A program made the position numbers and the translations under genes. Below the pieces are notes generated by a model. The model worked only from the letters and a program-made list of their open reading frames with translations. It was not told the origin of the DNA and ran no database searches. Positions 17,624-26,448 of a stretch of 64,000 nt of DNA are shown in pieces (the stretch's first letter is position 1; each line of letters begins with the position of its first letter). The stretch spans positions 58,823 through 122,822 of the forward strand of contig CAYUOH010000006.1 in assembly GCA_964446385.1 (NCBI GenBank), given 5' to 3'. This stretch comes from CAYSRC01 sp964446385. Its GTDB lineage: Bacteria; Bacillota; Clostridia; Oscillospirales; Ruminococcaceae.

Positions 17624-17641
17624 GAAGGAGAAAAATACAGT

Positions 17642-18040
17642 ATGCATATTACAGATCCTATAGCCGATCTGCTGACCCGCATTCGCAACGCCAGCAGTGC
17701 TAAACACGTTACTGTCGAGATCCCCGCTTCCAACATGAAAAAGGACATAGCCCATATTCTTATAGATGAAGGCTATGTAAAGGAAATGCAGGTAATCGAA
17801 GACAACAAGCAGGGCATAATCAAACTGACCCTTAAGTACGGCGTGGACAAGAAGCCCGCTATCACAGGACTTCGCCGCGTCAGCAAACCGGGTCTGCGCA
17901 TTTATACCGGATGCGAAGATATGCCCAGGGTTTTAAGAGGCCTCGGAATTGCCATCGTGTCTACATCCAAGGGTGTTATGACCGACAAAGAGGCTCGCAA
18001 ACAGAATGTGGGCGGCGAAGTGCTCGCATTCATTTGGTAG
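17642..18040 (+). CDS. rpsH: 30S ribosomal protein S8
   Basis: 132-residue uS8, central-domain 16S rRNA binder; in E. coli it represses the spc operon. It begins MHITDPIADLLTRIRNA, with the C-terminal signature GVMTDKEARKQNVGGEVLAF. AGAAGGAGA lies upstream. Confidence 0.97.
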   Translation: MHITDPIADLLTRIRNASSAKHVTVEIPASNMKKDIAHILIDEGYVKEMQVIEDNKQGIIKLTLKYGVDKKPAITGLRRVSKPGLRIYTGCEDMPRVLRGLGIAIVSTSKGVMTDKEARKQNVGGEVLAFIW

Positions 18041-18051
18041 GGGGTTAACAA

Positions 18052-18594
18052 ATGTCGAGAATTGGTAGAAAACCAATTGTTATTCCCACAGGTGTCGATG
18101 TAAAAGTCGAGGGGAATACTGTTATGGTTAATGGACCGAAAGGCATGCTTTCGCAGTCTTTCAATCCTAGCATGAGCATCAAGTTGGAGGATGGCCAGAT
18201 AGTAGTATCCCGCCCCTCAGATGACAAAGAATACCGCTCGTTGCACGGTCTTACACGAACCCTTGTCAGTAACATGGTTACTGGCGTAACCAACGGCTTC
18301 ACCAAGGAGCTTGAAATTCAGGGCGTCGGCTATCGTGCACAGAAGCAGGGAAGCGACCTGGTTATGAACCTCGGATATTCACATCAAGTAGTGATGAGCG
18401 ACACCGAGGACGTCAAAACTGAGGTCCCCAGCCCCAGCAGAATTATCGTCACCGGACCTGACAAGCAGAAGGTTGGACAGTTCGCTGCCAATATCCGCGA
18501 GAAGAGGCCTCCTGAGCCTTACAAGGGCAAGGGCATCAGGTATGCCGGTGAGTTCGTTGCCCATAAAGAGGGCAAAGCCGGAAAGGCAAAATAA
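18052..18594 (+). CDS. rplF: 50S ribosomal protein L6
   Basis: 180-residue uL6 made of two similar domains, near the factor-binding site. MSRIGRKPIVIPTGVDV and the C-terminal PEPYKGKGIRYAGE are diagnostic. GGGGG follows the rpsH stop and serves as ribosome site. Confidence 0.97.
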   Translation: MSRIGRKPIVIPTGVDVKVEGNTVMVNGPKGMLSQSFNPSMSIKLEDGQIVVSRPSDDKEYRSLHGLTRTLVSNMVTGVTNGFTKELEIQGVGYRAQKQGSDLVMNLGYSHQVVMSDTEDVKTEVPSPSRIIVTGPDKQKVGQFAANIREKRPPEPYKGKGIRYAGEFVAHKEGKAGKAK

Positions 18595-18615
18595 GGAAAG
18601 GAGCAGAGATAAATT

Positions 18616-18975
18616 ATGTTCAATAAACGCGATAAGAGCAAACAGCGTCTGCACAGACATGTACGTGTTCGCGGCAAGATCAGTGGCACAAAAGAATGTC
18701 CGCGTCTCAACGTTTTCCGCTCCGCAAAGCACATCTATGCCCAGATTATTGACGATGTGGCCGGTGTTACTCTTTGTGCTGCATCAACAATCGACAAGGG
18801 TTTTGAGGGTGTTACCGGTAATGCCGAAGCAGCCGGCAAGGTAGGCAAGGCAGTTGCAGAAAAAGCACTGGCACTTGGTATCAATACAGTAGTTTTCGAC
18901 CGCGGCGGTAATATATATCACGGCCGTGTTCAAGCACTGGCAGAAGGCGCCCGTGAGGGCGGCCTGAAATTCTGA
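18616..18975 (+). CDS. rplR: 50S ribosomal protein L18
   Basis: 119-residue uL18, a 5S rRNA binder. It shows the basic N-terminus, RLNVFRSAKHIYAQIIDD, and the C-terminal FDRGGNIYHGRVQALAEGAR. AAAGGAG precedes the ATG. Confidence 0.97.
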   Translation: MFNKRDKSKQRLHRHVRVRGKISGTKECPRLNVFRSAKHIYAQIIDDVAGVTLCAASTIDKGFEGVTGNAEAAGKVGKAVAEKALALGINTVVFDRGGNIYHGRVQALAEGAREGGLKF

Positions 18976-18992
18976 GAAGGAGGATTACGATT

Positions 18993-19493
18993 TTGGAAAG
19001 AATTGACGCTTCTACGCTCGACCTCCAGGAAAAGGTCGTATCTATCAACCGCGTATCCAAGACAGTCAAGGGTGGCCGTATCATGAAATTCTCCGCCATT
19101 GTTGTTGTCGGTGACGGCAACGGTCTTGTAGGTGTAGGACTCGGCAAGGCTGCCGAGGTTCCCGAAGCCATCCGTAAAGGTCTTGAAGACGCAAAGAAAA
19201 ATATCTGCAGGATTTCTCTTAAGGGTTCCACAATTCCCCACGAAGTTACCGGCAAGTTCGGTGCAGGCAGCGTTCTTATGAAGCCCGCAGCACCCGGTAC
19301 CGGAGTTATCGCCGGTGGTGCTGTCCGTGACATCATGGGGGTAGTTGGTATCCATGATATCCGTACGAAGTGCCTGCGCTCCAACAACCCTAACAACGTT
19401 GTTGCCGCAACGATCAATGGTCTTAAGTCCCTTCGTACAGTCGAAGAGGTTGCTGCCGTCCGCGGTAAAGACCCGAAAGAAATTTTAGGTTAA
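18993..19493 (+). CDS. rpsE: 30S ribosomal protein S5
   Basis: 166-residue uS5 at the mRNA entrance, with an N-terminal dsRBD-like domain (KVVSINRVSKTVKGGRIMKF) and the conserved GVVGIHDIRTK region. The start is TTG at 18993, eight bases after GAAGGAGGA; no ATG lies at a comparable place. Confidence 0.96.
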   Translation: MERIDASTLDLQEKVVSINRVSKTVKGGRIMKFSAIVVVGDGNGLVGVGLGKAAEVPEAIRKGLEDAKKNICRISLKGSTIPHEVTGKFGAGSVLMKPAAPGTGVIAGGAVRDIMGVVGIHDIRTKCLRSNNPNNVVAATINGLKSLRTVEEVAAVRGKDPKEILG

Positions 19494-19508
19494 CGGAGGA
19501 TAGTAATA

Positions 19509-19694
19509 ATGACTGAAAAAAAACTTACCATCACACTTAAAAAGGGCTTTGCCGGACGTCTTGATGCCCAGATTGCCACAGCGAGGTCGATGGGTTTACG
19601 TAAAATAGGTGATGTTACCGTTCAGAACGACAACGCAGCTACCCGCGGTAAGATCGCTAAAATCTCTCACCTTGTAGAGGTAACTGAAGCTTAA
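19509..19694 (+). CDS. rpmD: 50S ribosomal protein L30
   Basis: 61-residue uL30. It contains LTITLKKGFAGRLDAQIATARSMGLRK (as two family blocks) and the C-terminal KISHLVEVTEA. ACGGAGGA lies upstream. Confidence 0.95.
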   Translation: MTEKKLTITLKKGFAGRLDAQIATARSMGLRKIGDVTVQNDNAATRGKIAKISHLVEVTEA

Positions 19695-19708
19695 AAGGAG
19701 GATAACCC

Positions 19709-20146
19709 ATGAAACTGCATAATTTACAGCCTGCAGCAGGCTCCAGCAGTGAGGCAAAGCGTAAAGGCCGCGGCACCGGCTCCGGAAACGGAAAAACAGC
19801 CGGTAAGGGCCATAAGGGCCAGCTTGCCCGTTCCGGGCACAAACCGGCATATTTCGAAGGCGGTCAGTTGCCTTTGGTTCGCCGTATCCCCAAACGCGGA
19901 TTCAAGAATATCTTTGCCACCGAATATGCTACTGTAAAGATTTCCGATCTCAACAAATTTGAGAACGGCTCAGTTGTTGACACACAGGCTCTCGTAGGGG
20001 CCGGTTTGGTAAAGAAAGTCATGGCCGGCGTGAAGGTTCTTGGCAACGGCGAGCTTACCAAACAGCTTACAGTCCAGGTTGCTGCTTTCACAAACAGCGC
20101 AAAAGAAAAGATAGAGAATGCCGGGGGAAAGGCAGAGGTGATTTAA
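19709..20146 (+). CDS. rplO: 50S ribosomal protein L15
   Basis: 145-residue uL15, late 50S assembly. The N-terminal glycine-rich region RKGRGTGSGNGKTAGKGHKG and GGQLPLVRRIPKRGF are diagnostic. AAAAGGAGG precedes the ATG, and secY starts one base after the stop. Confidence 0.97.
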   Translation: MKLHNLQPAAGSSSEAKRKGRGTGSGNGKTAGKGHKGQLARSGHKPAYFEGGQLPLVRRIPKRGFKNIFATEYATVKISDLNKFENGSVVDTQALVGAGLVKKVMAGVKVLGNGELTKQLTVQVAAFTNSAKEKIENAGGKAEVI

Positions 20147-20147
20147 G

Positions 20148-21494
20148 ATGTTCCAAACATTCAGAAACGCTTGGAAAATCGAAGATCTTCGCAAAAAGAT
20201 TATATTCACCATTCTGATTCTCATAGTATACCGTCTCGGCGCTGCCATCCCTGCGCCTTTCATCGATGCATCGGTTATCTCTGAGAAACTCAGCGATGCC
20301 GGGACAATATTTGGATTCTTTAACATGCTGTCCGGTGGCGGATTCTCACAGGCAACATTGTTTGCCTTGGGCGTTACTCCCTACATCAATGCTTCCATCA
20401 TTATCCAACTGCTCGGTATCGTCATTCCTGCTCTTGAAAGAATGAGCAAGGAAGGCGAGGAAGGCCGCCGCAAACTCAACAAAATCTCCAGGTACGCAGC
20501 TATCGGCATCTCTCTTATTCTTTCATTTGTATACTACATACTTATGAAGAACCAGAACGCTCTTGTCTACACCGAGGGTTTCGCAGGAATGTTCAGTGCC
20601 ATCATAATAGTTGCCTCTTTCACAGCCGGTGCCGTACTTGTGGTGTGGCTCGGCGAGCAGATTGATTCCAGCGGTATCGGAAACGGTATCTCCCTTCTGA
20701 TATTTGTAGGTATTCTGGGCAACATTACAACTGCTGTACAGCAGGTAATCTACTATTTCAACGTTGCGAAAACCGGTTCCTACACCGTTGGCACGGCTGT
20801 AGACGGAAGCACGACAATTGTTCCCGTTTCCCTGAAATGGTACTATATAGCAATCCCCCTGATACTTATCATGTTTGCAGTAATGTTCGTGCTGATCGTT
20901 GCCGCAAACTCGGCCGAGCGACGTATCCCCGTACAGTACGCAAAACGTGTCGTAGGCCGTAAAGTTTACGGCGGTCAAAGCAGCAACCTTCCCATCAAGG
21001 TAACTATGACCGGCGTTCTCCCCGTTATCTTTGCTTCAGCCATCCTCTCGGTACCTGGTACCATCAAGGATTTTTTTGGCATCACCGAAGGTATCTGGGG
21101 CAAGTTCCTCGGCTTCTTCAGCAATCAGGGCTGGGGATATATTGTGCTTTACGCACTGTTTATCCTCGGGTTCAACTATTTCTACGTTGCTGTCCAGTAC
21201 AATCCCGTACAGATGTCCAACGACCTTCGCAAGAACTCGGGTATGATCCCCGGAATTCGTCCCGGTAAGCCCACGTCCGACTTAATCGCGAAGGTAATCA
21301 GCAAAGTAACTTTTATAGGTGCTCTGTTCCTGATTCTTGTTGCCACGATGCCTATAATTATCACAAGGGCAACCGGCATCAACATATCACTTGGCGGTAC
21401 ATCTGTTCTGATTCTTGTAGGCGTAGCGCTTGAAGTTTCAACCACTCTTGAAAGCTATATGCTCATGCGCCACTACAAAGGATTCCTTGAATAA
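20148..21494 (+). CDS. secY: Protein translocase subunit SecY
   Basis: 448-residue channel subunit of the Sec translocon with about ten membrane helices. Signature 1 (GVTPYINASIIIQLL) and the cytoplasmic loop with RRIPVQYAKRVVG are present. The ring of small hydrophobic pore residues lies in the helices around PYINASII. It is embedded between rplO and adk with no gap, so it is expressed with ribosomal proteins. Confidence 0.97.
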   Translation: MFQTFRNAWKIEDLRKKIIFTILILIVYRLGAAIPAPFIDASVISEKLSDAGTIFGFFNMLSGGGFSQATLFALGVTPYINASIIIQLLGIVIPALERMSKEGEEGRRKLNKISRYAAIGISLILSFVYYILMKNQNALVYTEGFAGMFSAIIIVASFTAGAVLVVWLGEQIDSSGIGNGISLLIFVGILGNITTAVQQVIYYFNVAKTGSYTVGTAVDGSTTIVPVSLKWYYIAIPLILIMFAVMFVLIVAANSAERRIPVQYAKRVVGRKVYGGQSSNLPIKVTMTGVLPVIFASAILSVPGTIKDFFGITEGIWGKFLGFFSNQGWGYIVLYALFILGFNYFYVAVQYNPVQMSNDLRKNSGMIPGIRPGKPTSDLIAKVISKVTFIGALFLILVATMPIIITRATGINISLGGTSVLILVGVALEVSTTLESYMLMRHYKGFLE

Positions 21495-21504
21495 GGAGAA
21501 CAGA

Positions 21505-22137
21505 ATGAAACTGATACTGCTTGGAGCGCCCGGAGCGGGCAAGGGAACCCAGGCCGAGATCATATCAAAGCGTTTATCGATTCCCATTGTCAGCACCGGC
21601 AATATTCTCAAGGATGCAGTCCGACGCGGTACAGATCTGGGAAAGCAGGCGGAAGAATACATGTCCTCAGGCCGGCTTGTTCCGGATGGCATCATTATCG
21701 GGATACTCAACCAGACGATATCCGGAGATGAATATGCCGGCGGTTTTATTTTGGACGGTGTACCTCGCACGGTTGCACAGGCCGAGGCACTTAAAAACAT
21801 GGGTTTCACTGTGGACCACGTTATAAGCATCGAGGTTCCAGATGAGACTATAGTAGAGCGGGTATCCGGCAGAAGGATCTGTGCCTCCTGCGGAAGCTCA
21901 TATCACATTATTAGTAAGCAATCCGCTAATGAAGGCATTTGCGACAACTGCGGCGGTGAGCTTATTATACGCGACGACGATAAACCAGAGATTGTCAAGG
22001 AACGTCTTAGAGTTTACCATGAGACCACCGAACAGTTGAAGGACTATTATGAGCGTGAAGGCCTTCTCAAGCTGGTCGACGGCTTACAGGGCGTCGCCGA
22101 CACTACCAGATCCGTCATGGCGGCAATCGAGGGCTGA
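21505..22137 (+). CDS. adk: Adenylate kinase, zinc-lid form
   Basis: 210-residue enzyme converting ATP + AMP to 2 ADP. The P-loop is GAPGAGKGT (7-15) and the AMP site is FILDGVPRT. The LID domain carries CASC (126-129) and CDNC (146-149), the zinc-binding long lid common in Gram-positives. The start at 21505 follows TAAGGAGAA. The open frame upstream overlaps secY and has no ribosome site. Confidence 0.96.
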   Translation: MKLILLGAPGAGKGTQAEIISKRLSIPIVSTGNILKDAVRRGTDLGKQAEEYMSSGRLVPDGIIIGILNQTISGDEYAGGFILDGVPRTVAQAEALKNMGFTVDHVISIEVPDETIVERVSGRRICASCGSSYHIISKQSANEGICDNCGGELIIRDDDKPEIVKERLRVYHETTEQLKDYYEREGLLKLVDGLQGVADTTRSVMAAIEG

Positions 22138-22139
22138 TA

Positions 22140-22889
22140 ATGGTTATAGTAAAAACAGCTCGAGAGATCGAAAGCATGATGGAGGCCTGCCGGATTTCAG
22201 CGGGTGCTCTGCGTGTTGCCAGAGAAACGATTCGCCCCGGTGTCACCACCGCTTACATCGACGGCGAAATAAGAAAGTATATACTTTCCTGCGGCGCAAC
22301 ACCGACGTTTCTTCATTACGGCGGATTCCCCAAAAACGCCTGTATTTCCATCAACGAGCAGGTTATCCACGGAATACCTGACAAAGACACCGTCATTATG
22401 GACGGCGACATCGTAAAGGTTGACGTTGGTGCAGCAAAAGACGGATTTACCGGTGACAACGCAGCAACATTCCCCGTAGGAACAATCAGTGCAGAAGCTC
22501 AGAAACTGGTTGAGGTTACGAAGGAATCCCTTGAAAGAGGCGTCGCCGCGGCACTTAAAGGGAACAGAGTAGGCGACATAGGACACGCGGTTCAGTCTTA
22601 TGTCGAAGAAAAAGGCTTTTCGGTCGTGCGCGATTATGTCGGACACGGCGTTGGGCGTGAACTGCATGAAGATCCGGAGGTCCCCAATTACGGACGCGCG
22701 GGTCACGGTACGCGGCTTGTTCCCGGGATGACCATAGCGATTGAACCGATGGTCAACGCGGGCGGCTGGCAGGTCGATGTACTCGACAATGACTGGACCG
22801 TCGTTACTGCGGACAACAGTCTTTCGGCCCATTTTGAATATACCGTGCTTGTTACCGAGAACGGACCGGTTGTGATGACCGCTGAATGA
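22140..22889 (+). CDS. map: Methionine aminopeptidase type I
   Basis: 249-residue metalloprotease that removes initiator methionine. The metal ligands are in place: Asp in KVDVGAAKDGFTGDNAATF (two), His in GHGVGRELHEDPEVPNYG, and Glu in IAIEPMVN and HFEYTVLV. The substrate His is in LHYGG. The start lies two bases after the adk stop. Confidence 0.95.
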   Translation: MVIVKTAREIESMMEACRISAGALRVARETIRPGVTTAYIDGEIRKYILSCGATPTFLHYGGFPKNACISINEQVIHGIPDKDTVIMDGDIVKVDVGAAKDGFTGDNAATFPVGTISAEAQKLVEVTKESLERGVAAALKGNRVGDIGHAVQSYVEEKGFSVVRDYVGHGVGRELHEDPEVPNYGRAGHGTRLVPGMTIAIEPMVNAGGWQVDVLDNDWTVVTADNSLSAHFEYTVLVTENGPVVMTAE

Positions 22890-22898
22890 GGTACCCGT

Positions 22899-23153
22899 AT
22901 GGATATTAAGGTTGGTACGATAGTCTGCTCCAGAGCCGGACGCGACAAGGGACGGTTTTTCGCGGTTCTTGAATTGAATGAAAAATACGCCGAAATCGCA
23001 GACGGGGATCTGAGAAAAACAGCAAAACCTAAACGTAAGAGTTTGAGACATCTTGCGGCAACAAACCATGTGCTGCCTTATGTACAGCGTTTGGATGACA
23101 AGGCTTTGTATAATGGAATATACGGGTCGGTCAACTGTCAAAAGGAGGATTGA
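22899..23153 (+). CDS. KOW-domain RNA-binding protein (L14e-like)
   Basis: 84-residue protein resembling the KOW half of archaeal/eukaryotic L14e: GTIVCSRAGRDKGRFFAVLE at residues 6-25 is the KOW core, and the rest is basic with KPKRKSLRHLAATNH. In Clostridia it typically sits between map and infA as here. It is presumed to bind rRNA or ribosomes; no specific role is established. Ten bases separate it from map. Confidence 0.8.
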   Translation: MDIKVGTIVCSRAGRDKGRFFAVLELNEKYAEIADGDLRKTAKPKRKSLRHLAATNHVLPYVQRLDDKALYNGIYGSVNCQKED

Positions 23154-23156
23154 ATT

Positions 23157-23375
23157 TTGTCAAAAGTAGATGTTCTGGAACTGGAAGGTGTCGTCAAGGA
23201 AGTCCAGCCCAATGCTACGTTCCTTGTTGAACTTGCCAACGGGCATACTATCCAGGCACACATATCCGGTAAACTTCGGATGAATTACATTCGCATTCTT
23301 GTCGGTGACAAGGTGACGGTTGAGATGTCGCCATACGATCTCACAAAAGGCCGTATTACATGGCGCTCGAAATAA
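23157..23375 (+). CDS. infA: Translation initiation factor IF-1
   Basis: 72-residue OB-fold factor that occupies the A site during initiation. The start is TTG at 23157, nine bases after AAAGGAGGA. It contains VLELEGVVKEVQPNATFLVE and SPYDLTKGRITWR, matching family length and both signatures. Confidence 0.96.
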   Translation: MSKVDVLELEGVVKEVQPNATFLVELANGHTIQAHISGKLRMNYIRILVGDKVTVEMSPYDLTKGRITWRSK

Positions 23376-23407
23376 GCGTAATTTAAACCCCACAGGAGGT
23401 AATAACT

Positions 23408-23521
23408 ATGAAGGTAAGACCTTCCGTAAAACCAATGTGTGAAAAATGCAAGGTAATCAAACGCAACGGTCGCGTTATGGTTATCTGCAAAAACCCAAAA
23501 CATAAGCAGCGTCAGGGTTAA
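23408..23521 (+). CDS. rpmJ: 50S ribosomal protein L36, zinc type
   Basis: 37-residue bL36 (114 bases including TAA). It begins MKVRPSVKPMCEKCKVIKR and ends KNPKHKQRQG. The zinc ligands Cys11, Cys14, Cys27 and His32 are present (C+ form). ACAGGAGG precedes the ATG. Confidence 0.97.
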   Translation: MKVRPSVKPMCEKCKVIKRNGRVMVICKNPKHKQRQG

Positions 23522-23551
23522 GACGCTCTTAAAACCAGGAGGATATATTAC

Positions 23552-23920
23552 ATGGCGCGTATTGCTGGTGTAGACCTGCCCCGAGACAAGCGGGTTGAAA
23601 TCGGACTTACCTACATTTACGGTATCGGTATCAACACTGCCAAGCAGATCATTGCTGAGACAGGCGTTAATCCCGACACACGTGTAAAGGATCTGTCAGT
23701 TGAGGACGAGTCCAAGCTTCGTGATTACATCGACAAGAACCTCACAGTTGAGGGTGATCTTCGTCGAAATGTAGCTCTCAATATAAAACGTCTTATAGAA
23801 ATCGGCAGTTATCGCGGAACCCGTCATCGCAAGGGTCTGCCTGTTCGCGGTCAGCGCAGCAAGACCAATGCACGTACTCGCAAGGGTCCGAAGAGAACAA
23901 TGGCCAACAAGAAGAAATAA
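23552..23920 (+). CDS. rpsM: 30S ribosomal protein S13
   Basis: 122-residue uS13 at the subunit bridge in the head. MARIAGVDLPRDKRVEIGLTYIYG opens the protein (split as MARIAGVDLPRDK and YIYGIG), and GLPVRGQRSKTNARTRKG is the C-terminal signature. CCAGGAGGA lies upstream. Confidence 0.97.
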   Translation: MARIAGVDLPRDKRVEIGLTYIYGIGINTAKQIIAETGVNPDTRVKDLSVEDESKLRDYIDKNLTVEGDLRRNVALNIKRLIEIGSYRGTRHRKGLPVRGQRSKTNARTRKGPKRTMANKKK

Positions 23921-23936
23921 GAAAGGAAGTCCTTAC

Positions 23937-24347
23937 ATGGCAACAAAAACGACAAAAAAGTCGGCCGCTAACGTTACCCGTAAACGTCGTGAAAAGAAGA
24001 ACATCGAACGCGGCGCTGCACATATCCAGGCCACTTTTAACAACACGATCGTGACTATTACCGACGTTACAGGTAATGCCATTTCATGGTCAAGTGCCGG
24101 TGGCTTGGGCTTCAAGGGATCCCGCAAATCCACCCCCTATGCCGCTCAGATGGCTGCAGAAACAGCAGCCAAGGCAGCTATGGAACATGGAATGAAAACA
24201 GTTGAAGTTTACGTAAAAGGACCCGGCTCCGGCCGCGAGTCTGCCATTCGTGCCCTTCAGGCTGCCGGTCTTGAGGTGACAATGATCAAGGATGTCACCC
24301 CTGTTCCCCACAATGGATGCCGCCCGCCAAAAAGGCGTCGCGTATAA
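23937..24347 (+). CDS. rpsK: 30S ribosomal protein S11
   Basis: 136-residue uS11 of the platform, near the E-site mRNA. It contains HIQATFNNTIVTITD, WSSAGGLGFKGSRKSTPYAA and the C-terminal PHNGCRPPKRRRV. The start at 23937 follows GAAAGGAAG. The frame is open upstream through rpsM without a ribosome site. Confidence 0.96.
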   Translation: MATKTTKKSAANVTRKRREKKNIERGAAHIQATFNNTIVTITDVTGNAISWSSAGGLGFKGSRKSTPYAAQMAAETAAKAAMEHGMKTVEVYVKGPGSGRESAIRALQAAGLEVTMIKDVTPVPHNGCRPPKRRRV

Positions 24348-24368
24348 TTTAAGGAGGATAATCGATAA

Positions 24369-24989
24369 ATGGCAAGAAATACAGGATCTGTCTGCAGATA
24401 TTGCCGCCGCGAGGGTGAAAAGCTCTTCCTTAAAGGCGAACGCTGCTATTCAGAGAAATGCGCATTTGAGCGCAGGTCCTATGCCCCCGGCCAGCACGGT
24501 CAGGGCCGTAAAAAGAGTTCCGAGTATGGTATCCAGCTTCGTACAAAGCAGAAAGCCAAAAGATACTACGGTGTTCTTGAGAGCCAGTTTGCAAAATATT
24601 TTGAGATGGCCGAGCGACAGAACGGAGTCACCGGTGAGAACCTTCTTCGCATTCTCGAGTCCCGTTTTGACAACGTAGTTTATCGCGCGGGTCTTGCTAA
24701 TTCCCGCAGCGAAGCTCGTCAGCTTGTAACCCACCGTCATTTCACAGTTAACGGCAAGACAGTCAACATTCCCTCATACCTTATGAAGGCAGGGGACAAG
24801 ATTGCCATACGTAAGAGTGAAGACGAAAAGGTTAAGCAGTCTGTCGAAATAAACGGCGCACGCCCCACTCCCGTATGGATGAGTGTTGATACAGACAAGC
24901 TTAATGTAAGCGTCATTCGTTTACCCGAGCGTTCCGAGATTGACTTCAACATTGAAGAGCACTTCATCGTTGAGTTGTACTCCAAATAA
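24369..24989 (+). CDS. rpsD: 30S ribosomal protein S4, zinc type
   Basis: 206-residue uS4, a nucleator of 30S assembly. The N-terminal zinc site comprises Cys9, Cys12, Cys26 and Cys31 (CRYC ... CYSEKC). The central S4 domain contains VVYRAGLANSRSEARQLVTH. AAGGAGGA lies upstream of the ATG. Confidence 0.96.
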   Translation: MARNTGSVCRYCRREGEKLFLKGERCYSEKCAFERRSYAPGQHGQGRKKSSEYGIQLRTKQKAKRYYGVLESQFAKYFEMAERQNGVTGENLLRILESRFDNVVYRAGLANSRSEARQLVTHRHFTVNGKTVNIPSYLMKAGDKIAIRKSEDEKVKQSVEINGARPTPVWMSVDTDKLNVSVIRLPERSEIDFNIEEHFIVELYSK

Positions 24990-25061
24990 AAAAGTCGCGT
25001 AGCGAATATATTTCGGGAAAGCGATAATACGGCGGTTTTAACCGCCTGACAGGAGGGTTAA

Positions 25062-26015
25062 ATGATAGAAATTAAAAAGCCCAATATTCAAACTGTTGAA
25101 CTTTCGGAGGACGGTTCCTACGGTAAATTCACCGTTGAACCGCTTGAGCGCGGATTCGGTACCACACTGGGTAACGGACTCAGACGCGTTCTGCTTTCCT
25201 CGCTTCCCGGCGTTGCAGCCCAGTCAATCAAGATTGACGGTGTCCTGCACGAGTTCTCTACCATAGAGGGCGTTAAGGAAGATGTAACCGAAATAGTTTT
25301 AAACGTGAAGGGTATTACCGCAAAGCTTCATTGTGACGGACCTAAAACCGTCTTCATCGAAGCTCAGGGTGAATGCGAAGTAACAGCCGGAAGCATCAAA
25401 CCGGATTCCGAAATAGAGATTCTTGATCCCGACTGGCACATTGCCACACTGGGCAAGAACGCCAAGCTCTATATGGAGATTACCTTCAACAAGGGCAGAG
25501 GCTACATTTCAGCCGATAAGAACAAAGCCGAGATGGCCGCGTCCATCGGTGTCATTCCTGTTGACAGCATTTACACCCCGGTACTTAAGGCGAACTACAC
25601 AGTTGAAAATACGCGTGTAGGTCAGATCACAGACTTCGATAAGCTTACTCTTGAAGTCAAGACCGACCGTACACTCAACGCCAAAGAGGCTGTATCCATA
25701 GCCGCAAAGGTTCTAGTTGATCATCTGACGCTGTTCACAGACCTCAGCGAAGAGCTTGAGGACTCCACAGGCATGATGATCGAGCCTGAGCCCGAGGCCA
25801 AGGAAAAGAAGTTTGAGATGACGATCGAAGAGATGGATCTCTCGGTTCGTTCCTTCAACTGCCTCAAACGTAACGGTGTCAACACTGTTGAGGATCTGAT
25901 TAGCATGACCGCTGAGGAAATGATGAAGTTCCGCAACCTCGGCACCAAGTCCCTTGAAGAGGTCCTTTCCAAGTTGAAAGACCTGGGTCTTGAATTAAGA
26001 AAGAACGAAGAATAA
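25062..26015 (+). CDS. rpoA: RNA polymerase alpha subunit
   Basis: 317-residue alpha subunit. The N-terminal assembly domain contains EPLERGFGTTLGNGLRRVLL; an acidic linker (about 238-252) leads to the C-terminal domain that binds UP elements and activators (ELDLSVRSFNCLKR-like segment EMDLSVRSFNCLKRNG; MKFRNLGTKSLEEV). CAGGAGGG precedes the ATG. Confidence 0.97.
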   Translation: MIEIKKPNIQTVELSEDGSYGKFTVEPLERGFGTTLGNGLRRVLLSSLPGVAAQSIKIDGVLHEFSTIEGVKEDVTEIVLNVKGITAKLHCDGPKTVFIEAQGECEVTAGSIKPDSEIEILDPDWHIATLGKNAKLYMEITFNKGRGYISADKNKAEMAASIGVIPVDSIYTPVLKANYTVENTRVGQITDFDKLTLEVKTDRTLNAKEAVSIAAKVLVDHLTLFTDLSEELEDSTGMMIEPEPEAKEKKFEMTIEEMDLSVRSFNCLKRNGVNTVEDLISMTAEEMMKFRNLGTKSLEEVLSKLKDLGLELRKNEE

Positions 26016-26046
26016 CCTTCTATAATCCGTAAAGGAGTGAACTGCA

Positions 26047-26388
26047 ATGGCTGGCACGAGAAAACTTGGCAGGACAAGCGACCAGAGAAAAGCTATGCTT
26101 CGCGCAATGGTTACCTTCCTGCTTGAGAACGGCAAGATTGAAACAACCGTTACTCGCGCAAAGGAAGTGCGCTCAGTTGCCGAGAAAATGATCACACTCG
26201 GTAAATCAAACGAGCTGCATGCGAAAAGGCAGATATATTCGTACATTACAAAAGAATCAGTAGCCAAAAAGGTTATCGACGAGATCGGTCCCCAGTATTT
26301 GGACCGTAACGGCGGTTATACTCGTATCACAAAAATCGGCACACGCCGCGGCGACGCTGCCGAAATGGCTATTATCGAATTAGTCTGA
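26047..26388 (+). CDS. rplQ: 50S ribosomal protein L17
   Basis: 113-residue bL17, exit-tunnel surface. It begins RKLGRTSDQRKAMLRAMV and ends RRGDAAEMAIIELV. It is the last gene of the superoperon; AAAGGAG is upstream and a hairpin terminator follows. Confidence 0.97.
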   Translation: MAGTRKLGRTSDQRKAMLRAMVTFLLENGKIETTVTRAKEVRSVAEKMITLGKSNELHAKRQIYSYITKESVAKKVIDEIGPQYLDRNGGYTRITKIGTRRGDAAEMAIIELV

Positions 26389-26403
26389 TTATACTTATTC
26401 CTT

Positions 26404-26443
26404 AAAGGAACACCCGCAACTATGTTGCGGGTGTTCCTTTTTA
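26404..26443 (+). terminator. Terminator closing the ribosomal superoperon
   Basis: AAAGGAACACCCGCAAC pairs with GTTGCGGGTGTTCCTTT around TAT. A strong hairpin, A-rich before and T-rich after, so it can also end the convergent kinase gene. Confidence 0.92.
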
Positions 26444-26448
26444 TTAAT

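Noticed and set aside
22197..23141. Minus-strand open frame of 314 codons across map and the KOW gene
   Set aside because: Antisense to two recognised genes with correct motifs; no independent support.
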